Assembly: GCF_033439725.1 (NCBI RefSeq)
Contig: NW_026944390.1
Coordinates: 1,984,001 to 2,048,000 of the forward strand
Reading direction: 5' to 3'
DNA: 64,000 bases
Source: Neurospora tetraspora
Lineage: Eukaryota; Ascomycota; Sordariomycetes; Sordariales; Sordariaceae
Shown here: positions 23,835 to 37,900 of the stretch, piece after piece
Layout: each line of letters starts with the position of its first letter
Position numbering within the stretch: position 1 is the first letter of the stretch
The notes under the pieces: model-generated
Database searches by the model: none
What the model was told of the DNA's origin: nothing
The model's input: only the letters and a program-made list of their open reading frames with translations
Position numbers and translations under genes: made by a program

Positions 23835-26800
23835 TGGACGGCAATTGGAGAAAAGGACGAATATGGTGAAAAATCACGGGGTGGAGGGGATCGGGGAGAA
23901 GGGAAGAAAGATCAACGAGAGAGGAGGGAGAAGGAAGAAGGAAGATGCGAATCACATGGCCAAGCTTATGCAGAGACGGTGTCGGATGAAACGGTCGCTA
24001 GCGAAATGGATTCGAAACCTTAGGGCTCAGCAAGATCGCTGCCTCTATCGCGCTTTGGTGGGCTCCCCAAGGTGGACAAATTCCTCTTCATGGACCCTCA
24101 CCTTAGAGCGTTGCTCCGCGAACAGGCACCTGGAAAGCGCCTGTACAACCACTTCTTTGCACGTGCGGCAAACATACGGCACACTTTAAATTGGGCGAAG
24201 TTTGCTTTGTGGATCCTGACTCGGGCCAGTTCGCTCACATTGGCCGACCCGAGGCTTTTGCACCCCACGATGTTGCTGTCGATCGTGTACGTCTGCTGGT
24301 ACATCGTTTCCATGGGTTGTGGGAGAACAGATCCTCTACGGGCCCGGCCGCTCGCTCACTTGGCAAAATACCTGGGAAGCGGGTAGGAGGTCCGTCTACA
24401 CATCCTGGTAGCAGCGGTCCCGAATGCCATGTCTCATGACGGGCAGACAGGCTGCCGCAATCTATCGAGGCTCGGACCTAAATTTGGCGACCACCATCAT
24501 GATTCCATGGGGTTGGAGCCACCGTCTTTTTCTACCCGAGCCCTTCATATGAAAAGCCCTCGTCTGGCCGTCAACCATCCCTGGTACATGATACGACCGT
24601 ACAGTCCACCGCTAGCCTCGGCTGAAGGGTACTTGTTGTCGCCCTGATTGGAGAGAACACGCCCAGGTCGACGTGTTCTTGGTTAACCATGCACCTCGGA
24701 GACCAGGATGTCCTGATTCCAAAAGTAGCAGGTGTACTTTGTACAGCTCCTACAAGGGATGCAATGTGTTTCGTACCCTGGTCCAATGTACCTGCTCCTC
24801 ATTGCGGGTATTGCAAGTTGGCGAGAGTCTACCTGACCTGGACACTGGCAGGATGGATCGGGCATCTCCCAGGAAGCACGGGAAAGCGATGGGGCTTCTG
24901 AAATATGGTGTTTGCAAGGCCCGCGATACTGCTCTGCCATATTTGATAAGCTCGTTCGCTTGCTGACCTGTCAGACCAGGCCTTGACAATCGGATACCCC
25001 TTCGACCTTTCTGTCCATGAACGGGTCCCCCTCATGGTGTACAGACAGCAGTCAACAAGTCGTTTCTGTCTCAGATGTGGCGCCTTGCTCTTCGCATGAG
25101 AGCAAAAGGATGATACGTGAACCAATCCCAAGGACACGGATTTGGGATTCCTAGAACGTAGGAACCCGCCGCCCCGCCGGAAAAGTTCCGCTCACTGTCA
25201 CCTTTGTCACCAGACATTTTAGTGCTCCAAGAACGTGTCAGATTTCTTTAGACTTTCAAAGCGATAAAACGAAAGAAGCTTCATCCAAGATTGCCCAAGT
25301 CACTGCTAGACCCCGCTTCAAACATCAGCAATTCTTACTGTATGGTACAGGCCTCAGCATCCACTGAGGTTCTTAGCCGTCTCTCCACCGATGTTGAAAG
25401 ACCAGGATCCTAGACGGTGACGGTATCCGGCAGGCAGGCCCATCAAGTCGAACAAGAAAGTTTTGAGAAAGCCAACATGATCCAGGCGCCAGTCATTGAC
25501 TTACTTGGCGGACTGCTCCAGGCGAGGGACTCGCTTGTATACAGGCCGGAGAGCCTGTCATTGGGGGTCAGGACGGGGCAAATGCGCGTCTAGAAGACTC
25601 GCCACTTTGTGGAGGAGTTTATCCCTATGCTTGCTGTTTTCGTTGGGCGGAAAATCTGTAATGGGTTCGAAAGGTTGGCGAATTAGCTCGTACCTTCTGA
25701 GACAAAAATCACCACCGTGGTGACCACCGAGCCACGCAAGTGGAGCGTTAACGACAAGCTCACTTGGCTGACCGGCCTGATTAGCCCATGGAAATACAGC
25801 TCATGGTGCGATGATCTGTCGGGGTTAGCCTCTTGGCCACGAATCGAGCTTCATCTCCCGTGGTATGAGCAATCCATACTCCGGTGCTGCTGTCTTCATC
25901 CTAATTCGCAGAGGCAGGCCCTATCCAGTTTTCCTGCTTACGTTGCACAGCCCGAGAAAAACCGGTGATGGCCCCATGAGTCTGGGTGCAGAAGCCACAT
26001 TCTCCATGCTTGGGATGTTGGGATGCCCTTCTGGGATGACAGAACCCAGAGATGCGGCTCATGACCCAGGGCTTTGGCATTTCATTCCGCCGTTCCACAG
26101 TACCCGAGACACGGACCGGGATGTTTCATGAGATTTACATAGGGGCGGGACCCCAGCGGACACCGCTTGACAGGACCCCACAGCAAAGGAGAACTCTGGG
26201 TTGTCACAGAAAGGGAACTGGACGAACATGGAAGAGTCGATGGAACCGCAGTTCTGTAAAGGATTTGGGACTTTTACAGAACTGTATCAGATTTACTTGG
26301 TGGTCGACTTCTGTCCACTCAAAATCCTGCGATAAAAGAATCGATCATCAGGGCAGTGCTTGGGGTTGTCCGCGCAGACGGCCCTGCACGTCAAGCACCG
26401 GCATTGGTCCCACAAATTACCAGCAGACAGGAAAGACCCCAAAGTAAACAAGCCCCTTGTCCCGAGCTGACGACCGATTGCCAGATCTGATTGGCTAACG
26501 AGGCGGAGGGGGCGGGGGAGCAGGGTTCCAGTTTACGTGCTCAACGGGATTGTCGTGATTGACCGGGGCTTTCCATGGTTCAACCACTTCCTCGGGACAG
26601 CAGCGCACACCATCGCGATGTCGGTGTCCACCCACTGCCTTCTCGCAGACTACTCTTCCTCCACTCTTCTGACATCCCACACGCATTTCCGGTCATTTGC
26701 CAACCATTTTGCGCATCCTCCCGGGCCATGGATATCATCACCACCAAGTTACATCCGAGACTTCACTTCCGGCTTTAACCTGCATCATTTCATTTAGCGG

Positions 26801-29400
26801 TCAATTATCAACCGGCGGAGAGTCGGCTGAAGCTACCCTATTAGAGCCAGCATCTTTACACATCGCGTTCCTCTGCCTGGGCTAGCATTGATGACTGCCG
26901 AATATCCCTCGATGTCTCGATAACGGAGAAAGCTCCGACCCTCAACTCGTCCATACCCTGTCCCTGACGTCTGAGAATTCAGATGGAGAACGCTTAAGAA
27001 ACGCTGCGAGCGCCAATCACCCTCCAAAATTCTCTTTTCAAAATGCCAGATCATCCTGTGCGATCTGCCAACTCATCAACCGGCGCCTCTCCTCCATTGC
27101 TGTCCGGTTTTGAGAAGTCTGCTATCGACACCAATTGCTCTGGTACGACTAATCATGGCATAAGAGCCATATCTACGATATCGGTGAATCTTTTTGGTTC
27201 GGCTCGGTATCGTCGGGTCGTGTGCCAGGTCTGGGATCATAACCCTTCGGAGAAGGGAAAATGCCATGGAGACTCAACAAATTGGTCGTCTTTTACCGAG
27301 GGGTTGGTAGCGATTCCCGCTGAAAGCAGCCACAACCTTGCGAGACGAAAAGACGGTGGACAGGTCATAAAGTACACACAGTGTACTTAGCTGCCAAGCA
27401 GGTACATCAGTGTGCAACTCGAATACCTTCTGAAGGAAGCTCTGGGTTGAGCCCAGCATGGTACAGCCTGCGACCATATCTTTGTGTGGATTTATTATGA
27501 GGACGGTCATTAAGAGGTGCAGCTTGATAACCGAGTTTTCTTGCTCTGAGTTTTGGACAAGCAGTCGAGATAGTCAGCCACCACTTGCACCGCCTAAAAT
27601 ACCTGCCCTTTTTGGTATTTAAATCGTTGTCTGGTTCGCTGGGTTGTCGGTTTTTTATGGCGAACCAAGTTCAGCAAACACACAGTTACGCTTCGACACA
27701 TCACTCATGGGAACGGTGCCTTTCCCTGAATCGTCTTGCGATTAATTTCTTCTGGTAATCCGGCCACTCGTGGCCTAGGACCATATGCTTCTTCTCGTTC
27801 ATTGCTTTGTTCTCGTCGTCTTTTGGAAACATGCATGGAGTGTTGCGTGGACCCGTGCCAAAAACTTTTCTCATCATGCTGCCACGCGATCTGCCATCTC
27901 ATCCCAACATCTCGATTTTGTCACCTTCCGAACTGTTTGCCTGTTGATGTACAAATGTGCTTCGCTCTCTACAGGCTGGTGAGGGTGAGAATCGGTTGAC
28001 CCACCCCTTCATGATCACATGGCAACCCCTACACCACTACTCGTCTGGGCTAGAAACGCCAAGAATCGCGGCTCCTCAGTCCCATGGCTTCTTGGATACT
28101 TGGTACGTTTCTCCTTACCATCGATATCTCGACACAGTCCTTATATAAAGCGTGTATCAAGGCCCTGGTACCTTCAAAGTGAAGCAAAGATGCGGCATTG
28201 AGTGGTTCCGCACCCCGTATAGATTTGCTTTAGTACGAGTACCTTTTGTTCTTAACTGTCGTTACACCCGTCCACTCAGGTTTCTCATCCCACTTCCCCT
28301 TTACTCACTGTCTGTGCGAGCATTGGGATGACCACATCAGAAACATCACCTGGACTAGTTCGAAGTTGCTTCCGAAATGGCACTCAGCTACCCCTTGGCG
28401 ATCTCTACCCCCACTGGCAGTAGGCCATGTTATACATACGTTGTGTGCGCGATGATGCAGCGAGGTGGATTTTTTCGAAGAAAACGGAGAGACAGGCTCG
28501 TTCAGAGCACGATGAAAAAGCCAACGACGGTCCTTACAAGATTCGCTAACCTTGTTGGAAACCGAGCGTTTTGTGTTTCGACTTCAATCATGCTGCATGC
28601 TGTCTTACAGCGGTCTGTGTTTGTAGTGTCCTGCACAGCTAACTTACCTTTCACATTCGGTAACCCCAATGCTACGCCATACACCTCTGTACAGTAGAGA
28701 TGGCACTAAACTGCAACTGCATTAGCAACTGACGTGGATCAGTCTAGGGGAATTTTCAGTGCCAATGCGGAGGGTAAAGGTCCGCTGCCGGCCCCACGGA
28801 TATTAGCCTGGGACGATCTGCCGGAGATGAAACCAAATGAAACATGAAGCTCACCTTCACCACCACGACTGCCGTTCGATAGCTGGCAAATACCGAGGCT
28901 TTGGACAACCGGCGAGGGATTCTGTGGGGATGCTCCATGTCTTGCGGAATTGTATCCGCGCGGGCCCAAGTCATGCACTTTGTGTAGACGGTAAAGACTG
29001 CAGTGACTACCAATCCTCTGATTTCCGCTCCTCTAATTCATCCAAAGGAGGAATATAGCGCCTCAGGAAGTGGAGGGACATAAGACCACAAGAAAGGAGG
29101 TAGGAGCATAATGGCAGATGGGCTTCCTGGAAGAGAGGAAAACTAAGTGTAGGTGACGGGGGGCAGGGTACCCGGTCCCCTTAGATGTATTCTTCAAGTA
29201 CCCATTGCTTCTTTTCTGCTGAGTTCAGTTGGCTCCGGGTTACCAAAAAGAGGAAGTAATCTCTTCACAACTTATCCGAGGAACAGGATCCCTACACGCC
29301 AACGAGGCGTCACAAGCATGCATCACAGTCCGCCGGGTGTGATAGCATGGTAGCAAGGCACTTGACCACATAACTTTCCTTTCTCGATATATAGGTGATT
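23835..29400. other. Gene-poor block, central part
   Basis: About 5.6 kb with no gene I can support. Promoter DNA of the methyltransferase must lie just right of 23834. Some stretches read like protein, mainly a minus-strand frame at about 25560-25800 (contains PPNENSKHRDKLLHKVASLL) with in-frame stops on either side, and minus-strand frames at 28756-29013 and 27274-27510. They could be exons of further intron-rich genes or decayed genes. None matches a family I know. Confidence 0.35.
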
Positions 29401-31993
29401 CTTGATGCGGCATGTACAATCCAGACCTGGTTTGTTTGTTAGTCTGGTACAAAAAAGCCAAAGCTTTATTGGATATAAGAAAGCGTTCGGCTTTCTATCG
29501 GGTAAACGCCGTAAAACTGATATCTTCCAGTCTTAAAGGCTTTGAGGGAGACGAAGAGAGATATAATAGGACACCCATAAGAGGCTTCTGTAGTGTCCTA
29601 AGCCCTTGCCATTGTCCTATGTCGCTTCAAACGGAGGACAGTTCCTCTCTTCAAAGGCCAATGAGAGCTCCAAAACCCCCCCATTCAACCCATGGTCGAA
29701 GAACCAAACTAACAAACAAACCAGTATTGAATTGTAGGGTACTTATTAAGTACTGGGCCTCGCTACAGAAGACACTGAGGTTGTCCGCTCACTCGACAAA
29801 TTTCCATGCGCCCGACGCGGTGGGCTAATGACTGGTTCAGGTGAAGAAGTACTTCCTCAGATCTCCTATTAGAGACGCTAGTAGAGCGATGAAAATTCCC
29901 ATACTTAAGCTCGGCGCTCACTAACAGATCTCTGTTGAGGTACTTACATCATCAGAGTCTGAACCTGAGTTCTTCTGTTTGCAACGAATGCAAGAGCTGC
30001 CCAGAGAGAACTGAACTTGGAAAGTGCAACCATCGATACTAACGGAACTTACGTGATGGTGACTGCCCAAAGAAGTGCTGCTTCCGAGTGAAGACTTCGA
30101 ATTTGACTTGCAGTGCCAGTAAACTGAACGACAGGCGCTTACTTCTCGTCATAACAGTGAGGAACGCTACTTCTCCTACTTACCACACCCATCCACCTGC
30201 CCTTTACCTCCTGTCTCGCTTGCTTAGAGGTAGGTGCCAGCTAGCGAGTAGTAGCGCCAACTACACTTCTTGATTTCCGAATACTGACATTTTGCGCAGT
30301 GTTGGTTGTTATTAGTTGCACTTATCTGCCTGCCATGGCTGCTGTGCTAAATTTCGAAGTTGTTTGACATGCCGTGGCCGCATGTTGGAAACTGAAGCCC
30401 ATTTCCTTTAGTGGCCTCTTGCTTTGCTTCTCTGTAAGACGTCTCCAGATACTCGAAGGTCATGATCTGCTAAGCAGGCGAGGCAGGCCTAAAAGCTCGC
30501 TTACTTAGTGAGACCTGTCAAACCTTCTTATTTCTTCTTAGTTTCCGTCTTGGTGGTTGGAACTTTTCTTTTTTCCTCTGTGACATCCTTCCTTTTCCCT
30601 GCCTGGAGGTGATATTCTTCATTGCAACTTTCTGTTTGTTCTCTACCTTCCTTCTTTATGCGCTTCGAGGTTTCCTCTTGTGCAGTGCAAATGATTCATC
30701 TCCACACATTTGGGTGGTTATATGGCAAAAGCAACGGGATCACAGCTAGTCCGGCGGCTCTGGTCTTAGCACATACCCTACAATTCAATACTGGTTTGTT
30801 TGTTAGTTTGGTTCTTTGATCATGGGTTGAACAGGGGAGTTTTGGAGCTCTCATTGACCTTTGAAGAGAGGAACTGTCCCCGGCCCTTCAAACACTGGCT
30901 TGCCTGCTCTTTACACTTCTTCACTGCAGTCCCGTCCCTCTTTGGTCTACGTACGTGACAAATGATATCTTTTGGGAGCTGAGTCTACTAATCGATGATT
31001 CTTCAATGTTCTGCTTGCTTTGGAGTACTTACTTTACTAAAATGCTTCACGTTCGGTCTGCGGTGAGGGTACCATCCTTTCTGAGGCCGAGCGGGATAGA
31101 AGTATCCACCCGTCGAACACTTAACAGTGAAGTTGCGAAAGTGAAGTGCTGCACTGCTTGTGATCTTCGAACTTGTATCTTCAACTAAACTCCACATGGG
31201 ACCCCCCTTTCCCTCGCGCAGTCGCATCGGATCCTCCTTTTCTTCTATGTTAGTTTGTTCCTGCAGTGCCCTCCTCTAAGTATTTTCTTCAATTCTTGCA
31301 CATTCTGCGGCGGTTGGAAAAGTGAATAAATAGCTGCGTTTTCAAAACAACGGTCTCCGTCCTTATTATATGACGGCCGGAGTCTCATGTTCCATGTTCG
31401 GTTTATTTGACAGTAGGTTAATTCGCCGTTACCTGTACGTGTAAATCGCTACTACTACTTAGTACCACATCCGTCAATGAAGCAAGTCGAACGGTTTTTG
31501 CGACCATATTGCTTCAAGCGACAGCGTTGGACACTTGGTTTCATTGCAGTTTCAAATCCAGTTCTTCTGAAGGCATATCCTCCAAGTTCACGCGAAGCTT
31601 CAAGGTTCAGATTCTCTAGGTTGATCATCTTATCTCTCCTCGAGTAATCATCACGGAGGCAGAATCTCAAACCCATCTCAATACCAAAAAAAGCATACAT
31701 AGAAAGAGCTATGTAAATGATATGCTGCAATTAATTTCATTTATCCCACTGATGCCTGCTCTGGTGCCAGGTCATTCACATTTCCCTTTACGCCATTTAT
31801 TGCCTTCCTTGCCTGTCCGTTTTACTAACCCTCAATCCATGACTGAGATGACCACCTAACATTTCATCTCTCTATGAGGGATTCCGTCACCCAGATATCC
31901 ATGTTAATCGACGCAATGCATCCATCCTTCCATGTCATTGAAACCCGTCCCAGAAGCAATACAGACCCCAAGAATGAAACCAGACCACGGAAA
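29401..31993. other. Gene-poor block, right part, with repeats
   Basis: It holds the 1.24 kb foldback repeat at 29636-30879. A further partial copy of its arm (CTGGTTTGTTTGTTAGT) lies at about 29429-29445. The remainder to the SCC2 stop codon shows no supported gene. Confidence 0.4.
29636..30879. repeat. Foldback element with 105-bp inverted repeats
   Basis: Arms 29636-29740 and 30775-30879 are reverse complements at about 99 of 105 positions. Every difference is a transition. The 1.03 kb interior has no recognisable coding region. The transition-only divergence fits RIP or old methylation damage of a duplicated sequence. No clear target duplication was found at the outer ends. Confidence 0.75.
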
Positions 31994-34900
31994 TCAGAGC
32001 CAATCCGCCTCCATGTCGTCATGTTGTTGGCTCGCCTCGGGCAACGGATTCTTTCTAGGTCTGCCGCGTTTCTTCGGCGGCCCCTGCGGCCCCTTGGAAT
32101 TGCTTCTTGGTGGCCTTCCTCTCCTCTTCGGGGCGGGTGATCCGTTGGGACCTGTGGCGCTTGCTTTCCTCTTCCTTCCCCTCCCGGGACCGGCGGCTGG
32201 GCCTGCCTCATCATAGTCATCCTCTTCACCCCCGCTCGGCGGCGTCAAGGGGTCCATCATGTCCTCATCCTCGTCCTCATCCTGAACGAGGAACTCCTTG
32301 TCAACATTCATGAGCTCTACAAATGCTTTGCACGTCTGCATCATGCGCTCGCGGGAAATGAGACCGGTCATAATAGTTCCGATCTCCTCCCAAACCTTGT
32401 CGCCGGCGACGCCCTGGATTTTGACCGGTGGACGAGAGAGGTCTTTGCCCTGGATCTTGGCTTTCTGCTCGCGGCGGTTGGTGCCCATGTTGTAAAGACG
32501 GCGGAGGTAGGTGCGGACTTCCCAAAGGGCGAGGAGGATCATGGACCCTGCTGTCAACTGGCGGAGGCGCTGAATGTCAATATCGGGCAGTGCTGGTTGG
32601 ACAGGCTGAACAGGCGCCATCGGTTGTTCATGGGGCTGCTCTCCAGGTGTGGGCGCCAGTGCTGGTGTCGGCTCAGGCTCAGGCGCGGGCCCGTCAATAG
32701 CGTCCATTCGGACCTGGAAAACCTCCGATTCAATGATTTGAGCTATGGTTGATCCGGTTGATGTGACTAACTTCTCCATCGTGTAAACGGTAGACTGAAG
32801 CTCGCCCACCGTCATATACTCGAAAAAGGCCATGTTCTCGATGATGAAACGGGCATACTGAACGTGAGGAGGGATTTCCTCGCCTGTCAGTTCGAGTTTC
32901 GACACATCAAAGTCCACCTGAGTGCAGAGCTTCTCCAGGAACTTTTGACGATTCTTCGACTTGCTGATCTTGAGCACCTCCATCATGAGATGAAGCTTAG
33001 GGGTGAATGGATTGACTGTCGCGCCACGCGGATCTTTGACAATATCGCGCTGATACGCGAAAGCCGACTGTATCGCCTTGACGTATTCGCGTTCAACAAC
33101 AGTTTCATGCTTTCCATGAAGTGACTTGTGCTCCAGAAAGGCGAGCTCAGAGATACGGGGATTAGACGAAGTCTCTAGAGTAATGAAGGTCACGCCCGTT
33201 TCCTTGGGATGGACCAGACCTTGACGGTTAATGCTGGCAAGGACCTCAACTGCCAAGAAAGCATGCTCGTCCTGAGTCGCGGTGGCAATACGGATGATCT
33301 CCTTGAGGAACCGGTGAGTCGTCGCACTGGCCACATCATCGTGGTTTGTGCCTCCGATCACAGTCAGCTCGCGTTTCTTCTTGCCTTTGCCATCGCCAGC
33401 CGCAGTTTCCGGGGCCTGTTCGGATCTCTTCTCCTCCGTAAAGAGGAATTCCTTGAAAGAACGCAAGACCATCGATTCCAGCACCGGATTCTGGTCGTCA
33501 AAGACTTGCTGGAATGTTGTATAGACGTTGGCTGCCACGTAGTTCCTTGGGGAAGACTGGCACACCAGGCCGACCGAGTCGAGTGCCGCTTTCCTCACAT
33601 CCAAAGGTTGGATAGGGGACGCAAATGGTACCACGATGTCAACCATAAGCTTTGATATGGCGGACCCTGTCATCCTAGGGCCGATTTTGCTCTGCTTGAA
33701 AAGCTGGAAATGGCTATCAAGATTGCAATGTTTGCCGATCATACCCACGATCAGCGAGTAGCGTTCGAACTGCTTTCTCGGCATCCCCTCCAGGGGCTTG
33801 TTCGGATTACTGACGCGCATATGGTTCATGGCCACCAAACTGGAGCACACGAGTCTCGCGAGATTGTCCGAGTTGTCTAAACGTTCGCTAATGATCCAGA
33901 GGCATGCCACGATATCATCAAGCAAGACTCTCGTGACCTTCGGAACAGCAGGCAAGAGTTTGTTACGAACATCCGTAAGGAATTCGTTATGCACGCTTGA
34001 GACCTCTGGGAGAACTAGTTTGTAGATGACAACGACTGCCCTCGACACAACTAGGTCTTCGCTGCTGTTCATGCTGTCGATATGAGGCTTGAGAAGTCGA
34101 AGCTGCTCAAACGTGAAAAGGCTAGGATCAGCTTTCGCAAAAATCTGAAGGACTGTCAGGGCATCGCGACCCGAAGGAACAGACGAATCTCCCGACTCAG
34201 GGTTGTCCACCAGTTCGAACATGCTTGCAACCAGCTTTCTGCAGACTTCCAACGACACCGCCGCAGATTTGAAATCCGGTGCCAAGAGAGTCTGCAAGAC
34301 TTTGTCCAAGACGTTGGTCACGTTTCCTTGCTTTACGGTCTGAACCATCAAAGCAACATGGTCCGAGAGGGAGATCTGAGATGATGCAGAGTTCTCGCCC
34401 TCCTGGAAGGGAATAAACCATATCTCTTCGATAACCTGGCGAGCCAGGTCCCTTACGCTCTCTTCCGGGTCCTGCACACGGTGAAGCAGACCGTTTGCAA
34501 TGGCGCTGCGGATCGCCTTGCTTTTGTTTCGAAGATAGATATCCTTAGCGAGTTTCATAGCCCGCTTCCTGACTCCTGGTCCGGCATCAATGAAGCGATC
34601 AACCACAGTTCCGATCATCTTAGTCTCCAACTCTGGTCTCATACTGATACACTTGCCGATAAGGCCGAGTGCCGAATCTCGAACTTGGGTCGACGAGTCG
34701 TTTGAGCAGCGCAGAATGAGCTGGACCACCACAGAATCGCCATCGAGAATAGACGGGTCCGTCTCCAGGACCTGATTGATACTCTTCAAACTCTTGCTCC
34801 TGACTGTCGGCTGGTCGCTAGCCATCGAACCGAGCAAGATGTTGAGAATTGCGCTGAAGGATTCGCATAACTGCGACCGCAACAGTGTGATGGAATAGGA

Positions 34901-37900
34901 AAGTTTGGCCTGGTTAGGTGACACTTTCTTGAAAGAGTACTCGTTGGAGAGCCATCGACGGTCTTGGATCATCTGTCGCAGTCTGTAGGCCAGTCTTCCA
35001 AACTCCTGATCGCGCTCGCGGTCGTCATCGTCGCAAGAATCATACCCAGCACAAACTTTTGTGCCCCAATCTGAAATTATGAAGCTGATGGCGCTTGCGA
35101 GATGCGGGTCCTCGGTGAAACGGCTCTCGAGCCATTCCAGGGTCGCCCGGTATGGACCAACCCAAGCAACCATCGTTTCCGAGCGTGATCGCAGTTCCAG
35201 TGCTGAGGCGGCAAGATCCGACAGGAAAAGTCCCAGTTCATCCGCATCCCTGGCGTCCAAAGCATTCGCCGTCTTCCTGACATGACTGCGAAGCTTGGAG
35301 ATCGCAGCGCCCATGGTGCCCATCAGTTCAAGCGCCATATTCTTGGCGGTGACGCTTGTCTTATCACCCTCCACCAGCTTAACCATCATGAAGTTTAGCA
35401 GACGAAGCAGAAGTTCTGCTGCCGGCCAATCTGGGTTGTCCATGCAGGTTGTAAAGTCCTCCACGAAAAGATCGAGAAGGTTGCGGTACGGAGTATCGCC
35501 GGATTTTGTGGACGTCAGCGCACGGTTCACAATGAAGTTGACGACATAAGAAGCATTTCGCTTAGCCGTGTCCATCAAGGGCGTTGCAAGAGCGGTAAGC
35601 TCCTGGATTGCAGTTGAATGCTGGATTGCGCCGTGGTCCTCATCACGAATAACAAACGACAGCTGCTTCCCACCGGTAACTGCGCCTGCCAGCTCATCCT
35701 CTTCCTCGTCGCCATCTGAGCGAAGAGCTTTGCCTCCGTGTGTCTTTGTCTCATCAACTTGTCCTGCGCTGGTTTGGACCAATCGCATGATCAGTGCAGA
35801 AACTGGCTGTATGCTGTTTCCATCAACCAGCTTAAACGTCCTGGCACGCTTTCCCAGTGGCAGTTTTTCTAGTGAGGTCAGAATCTCGTCAAAGATGCCT
35901 TGTCGTTGGGCAGGATTCAAATGGAAGATCTGCGATAGCATATCCATAGCCACCAGACGGAAGCCATCGAACTTCTGAGTATCGAGAACCGACTCCCTTT
36001 CCGTATGAGCGGTTTCGAGGAAAATCAGTTGTGAAGCCGTGAACTCCAGGGTGTTGGTGACCGTATCCGACGTGTCAATCTTGGCCAAAAGTACTGACAT
36101 CTGCGAGAACAGCTTTTGGCTATCGTTGAAGAGTGATGCGATCCTCTTCTTGTGGGAAGATAGTAACTTGAAGAGCTCTGCGGTGTTATCGGAACTCCTC
36201 AACTCAGCGACCGGAATCACGATACCGTCCATTACCCTTTTGAACAAATTGAGTGACTGGTCGATTGTATCCTCCGAGTATAGCTGCTTATCCTCACGCC
36301 CTCCGCACATCATACGTAACGCTGTCCTGGCAGCTTTGAGAGCTGTTTCCAACGCAGGAAGCTGCTGGATCCACGAATCAACATCCGCGGGGACCCATGA
36401 CTCCTCAACCTTGATCTCCAAAGAGTCGGCTTGCTTCAAGGCATTTTCGCAGAAACGGAGTAAGCGAAGAAGATCTTGGAGTGGAACTTTGTGAAAACAG
36501 TTCAATTGGATGACCTTTGCCAGCAGCGTTTGGGCCTTGGTCTGGCACACTGGAGATAGCGTGCTTTCTCCGTCAACGGTTAGCAGCACCCATTCGTTCG
36601 ATGTACGATTATGAACAGCATGATTTTCTGCCTCGAAAACTTGTTGTAAAAAAACCTTCAACTCATGAAGGGCAGCGTTGCTTCGCTGCTGGAAACCCAA
36701 ACTCTCCCCATATAGCTCCTCGTCTAGGTCTTCTCGTTTCCGTTTCCGCTCCGAAAGGTTGACCGGCTCGTCAGGCTCATCGGGAATAGCCATATACTCA
36801 CTCTTGTTAAAAATAGGCGCATGAGGCAGCTCGATAGCAATAGCGACAGCTGGTTGTTGGGAGTTGGAGGGAGCCTGAGAGGTCGACTTTGTCGGACTAC
36901 CTCTAACAACAAGAGCCGGCGACGGAAGAGCAGCAACCTCTTCACTAGGCCGTTTTGGAGCCACGGGTGGAGCTAACTCGGGAGGCGCCGAGAGTGTAGG
37001 CTGCTGTGGTGCTGGTTGGGGAGGTGCCGGCTGTATGAGTACCGGCTGTATGGGTGCAAACTGAGGCGGAGGCTGAGAAATGGGTGGCCGGGTTGAGACT
37101 GGCGGCTCACTTGACGCAATGCCCTGGCTCGAGCTGGCTTGAAGAGCCGCCTGGGCCCTTTCGAGTTCGGCCCTGGTTGGTAACACTATTTCAAACCGGG
37201 CCCGGTTCTGCGAATGCGCTTGACGGTTCTTCGGGGCGTTGGTAGGAGTCTGTCTCTCAGCCCTATGTTCGACTTTCGGTGGGGGAACCGGTGACTCTTG
37301 TTTGATGGGGACGGGCGTAGTCCGCTCGACTTTCGGTTGTTGGCCGTTTGCGGATGTCATGCCGGGAGTATCTGGCGTTGGGTACCTGAACGGTATTGAC
37401 GTTTGCTCGTAAAACATCTTTGAGAATGGAGAGAGGGTAGATGCCAACGAGGCTATTGGGGCAACAGCAGAAGAACTACCACTGGTTGGTGCTTTCGGAC
37501 CCGTCTTAAACTTGCTGTAGAGGTGGTCAGTCCCGACTCTTCCTCACTTCCTCGTCAAAACGTACAATTCTGTGATATTCGCCCTCTCTATCAAGTGTTG
37601 GACCTGACTGAGAGTTTGCTGAACGCGTTTGCTCGGACCTGTGTTGCGAACTTCTTGATTGAGGCCATCAAATTCCTGAGTGCTGAGGAGGTCGAGTACG
37701 CTGGGGGCGGGCGACGCAGCTCCGATCGAAGGTGTAGGTAAGATGCCTAGAGGTGAATACATAGATGGTTAGAACTAGAGCATAAAAGTAAAAGATATTG
37801 GAGCGAAGAGGAGAGGGGTGTGTATGACGATATTGGGGAAGGGCAGCAAACATGAAGTGTCGCAGAGTTGGGATGGTTTGATCTTACTTGGGTCAAAAGG

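Noticed and set aside
24092-24386. Plus-strand frame of about 100 codons with a hydrophobic stretch (LLSIVYVCWYIVSM), right of the methyltransferase
   Set aside because: Considered as a P450 N-terminus and, in the neighbouring frame (DPDSGQFAHIGRP, PHDVAVDR), as a streptogramin-lyase/SMP-30-like fragment. Neither continues into further motifs on either side, so both are probably chance.
29930-31190. Short cysteine-rich plus-strand peptides (for example CNECKSCPERTELGKC near 29990, and KVKCCTACDLRTC near 31140)
   Set aside because: Looked like small secreted Cys-rich proteins, but no signal peptide or consistent exon structure could be built, and the first lies inside the foldback element.
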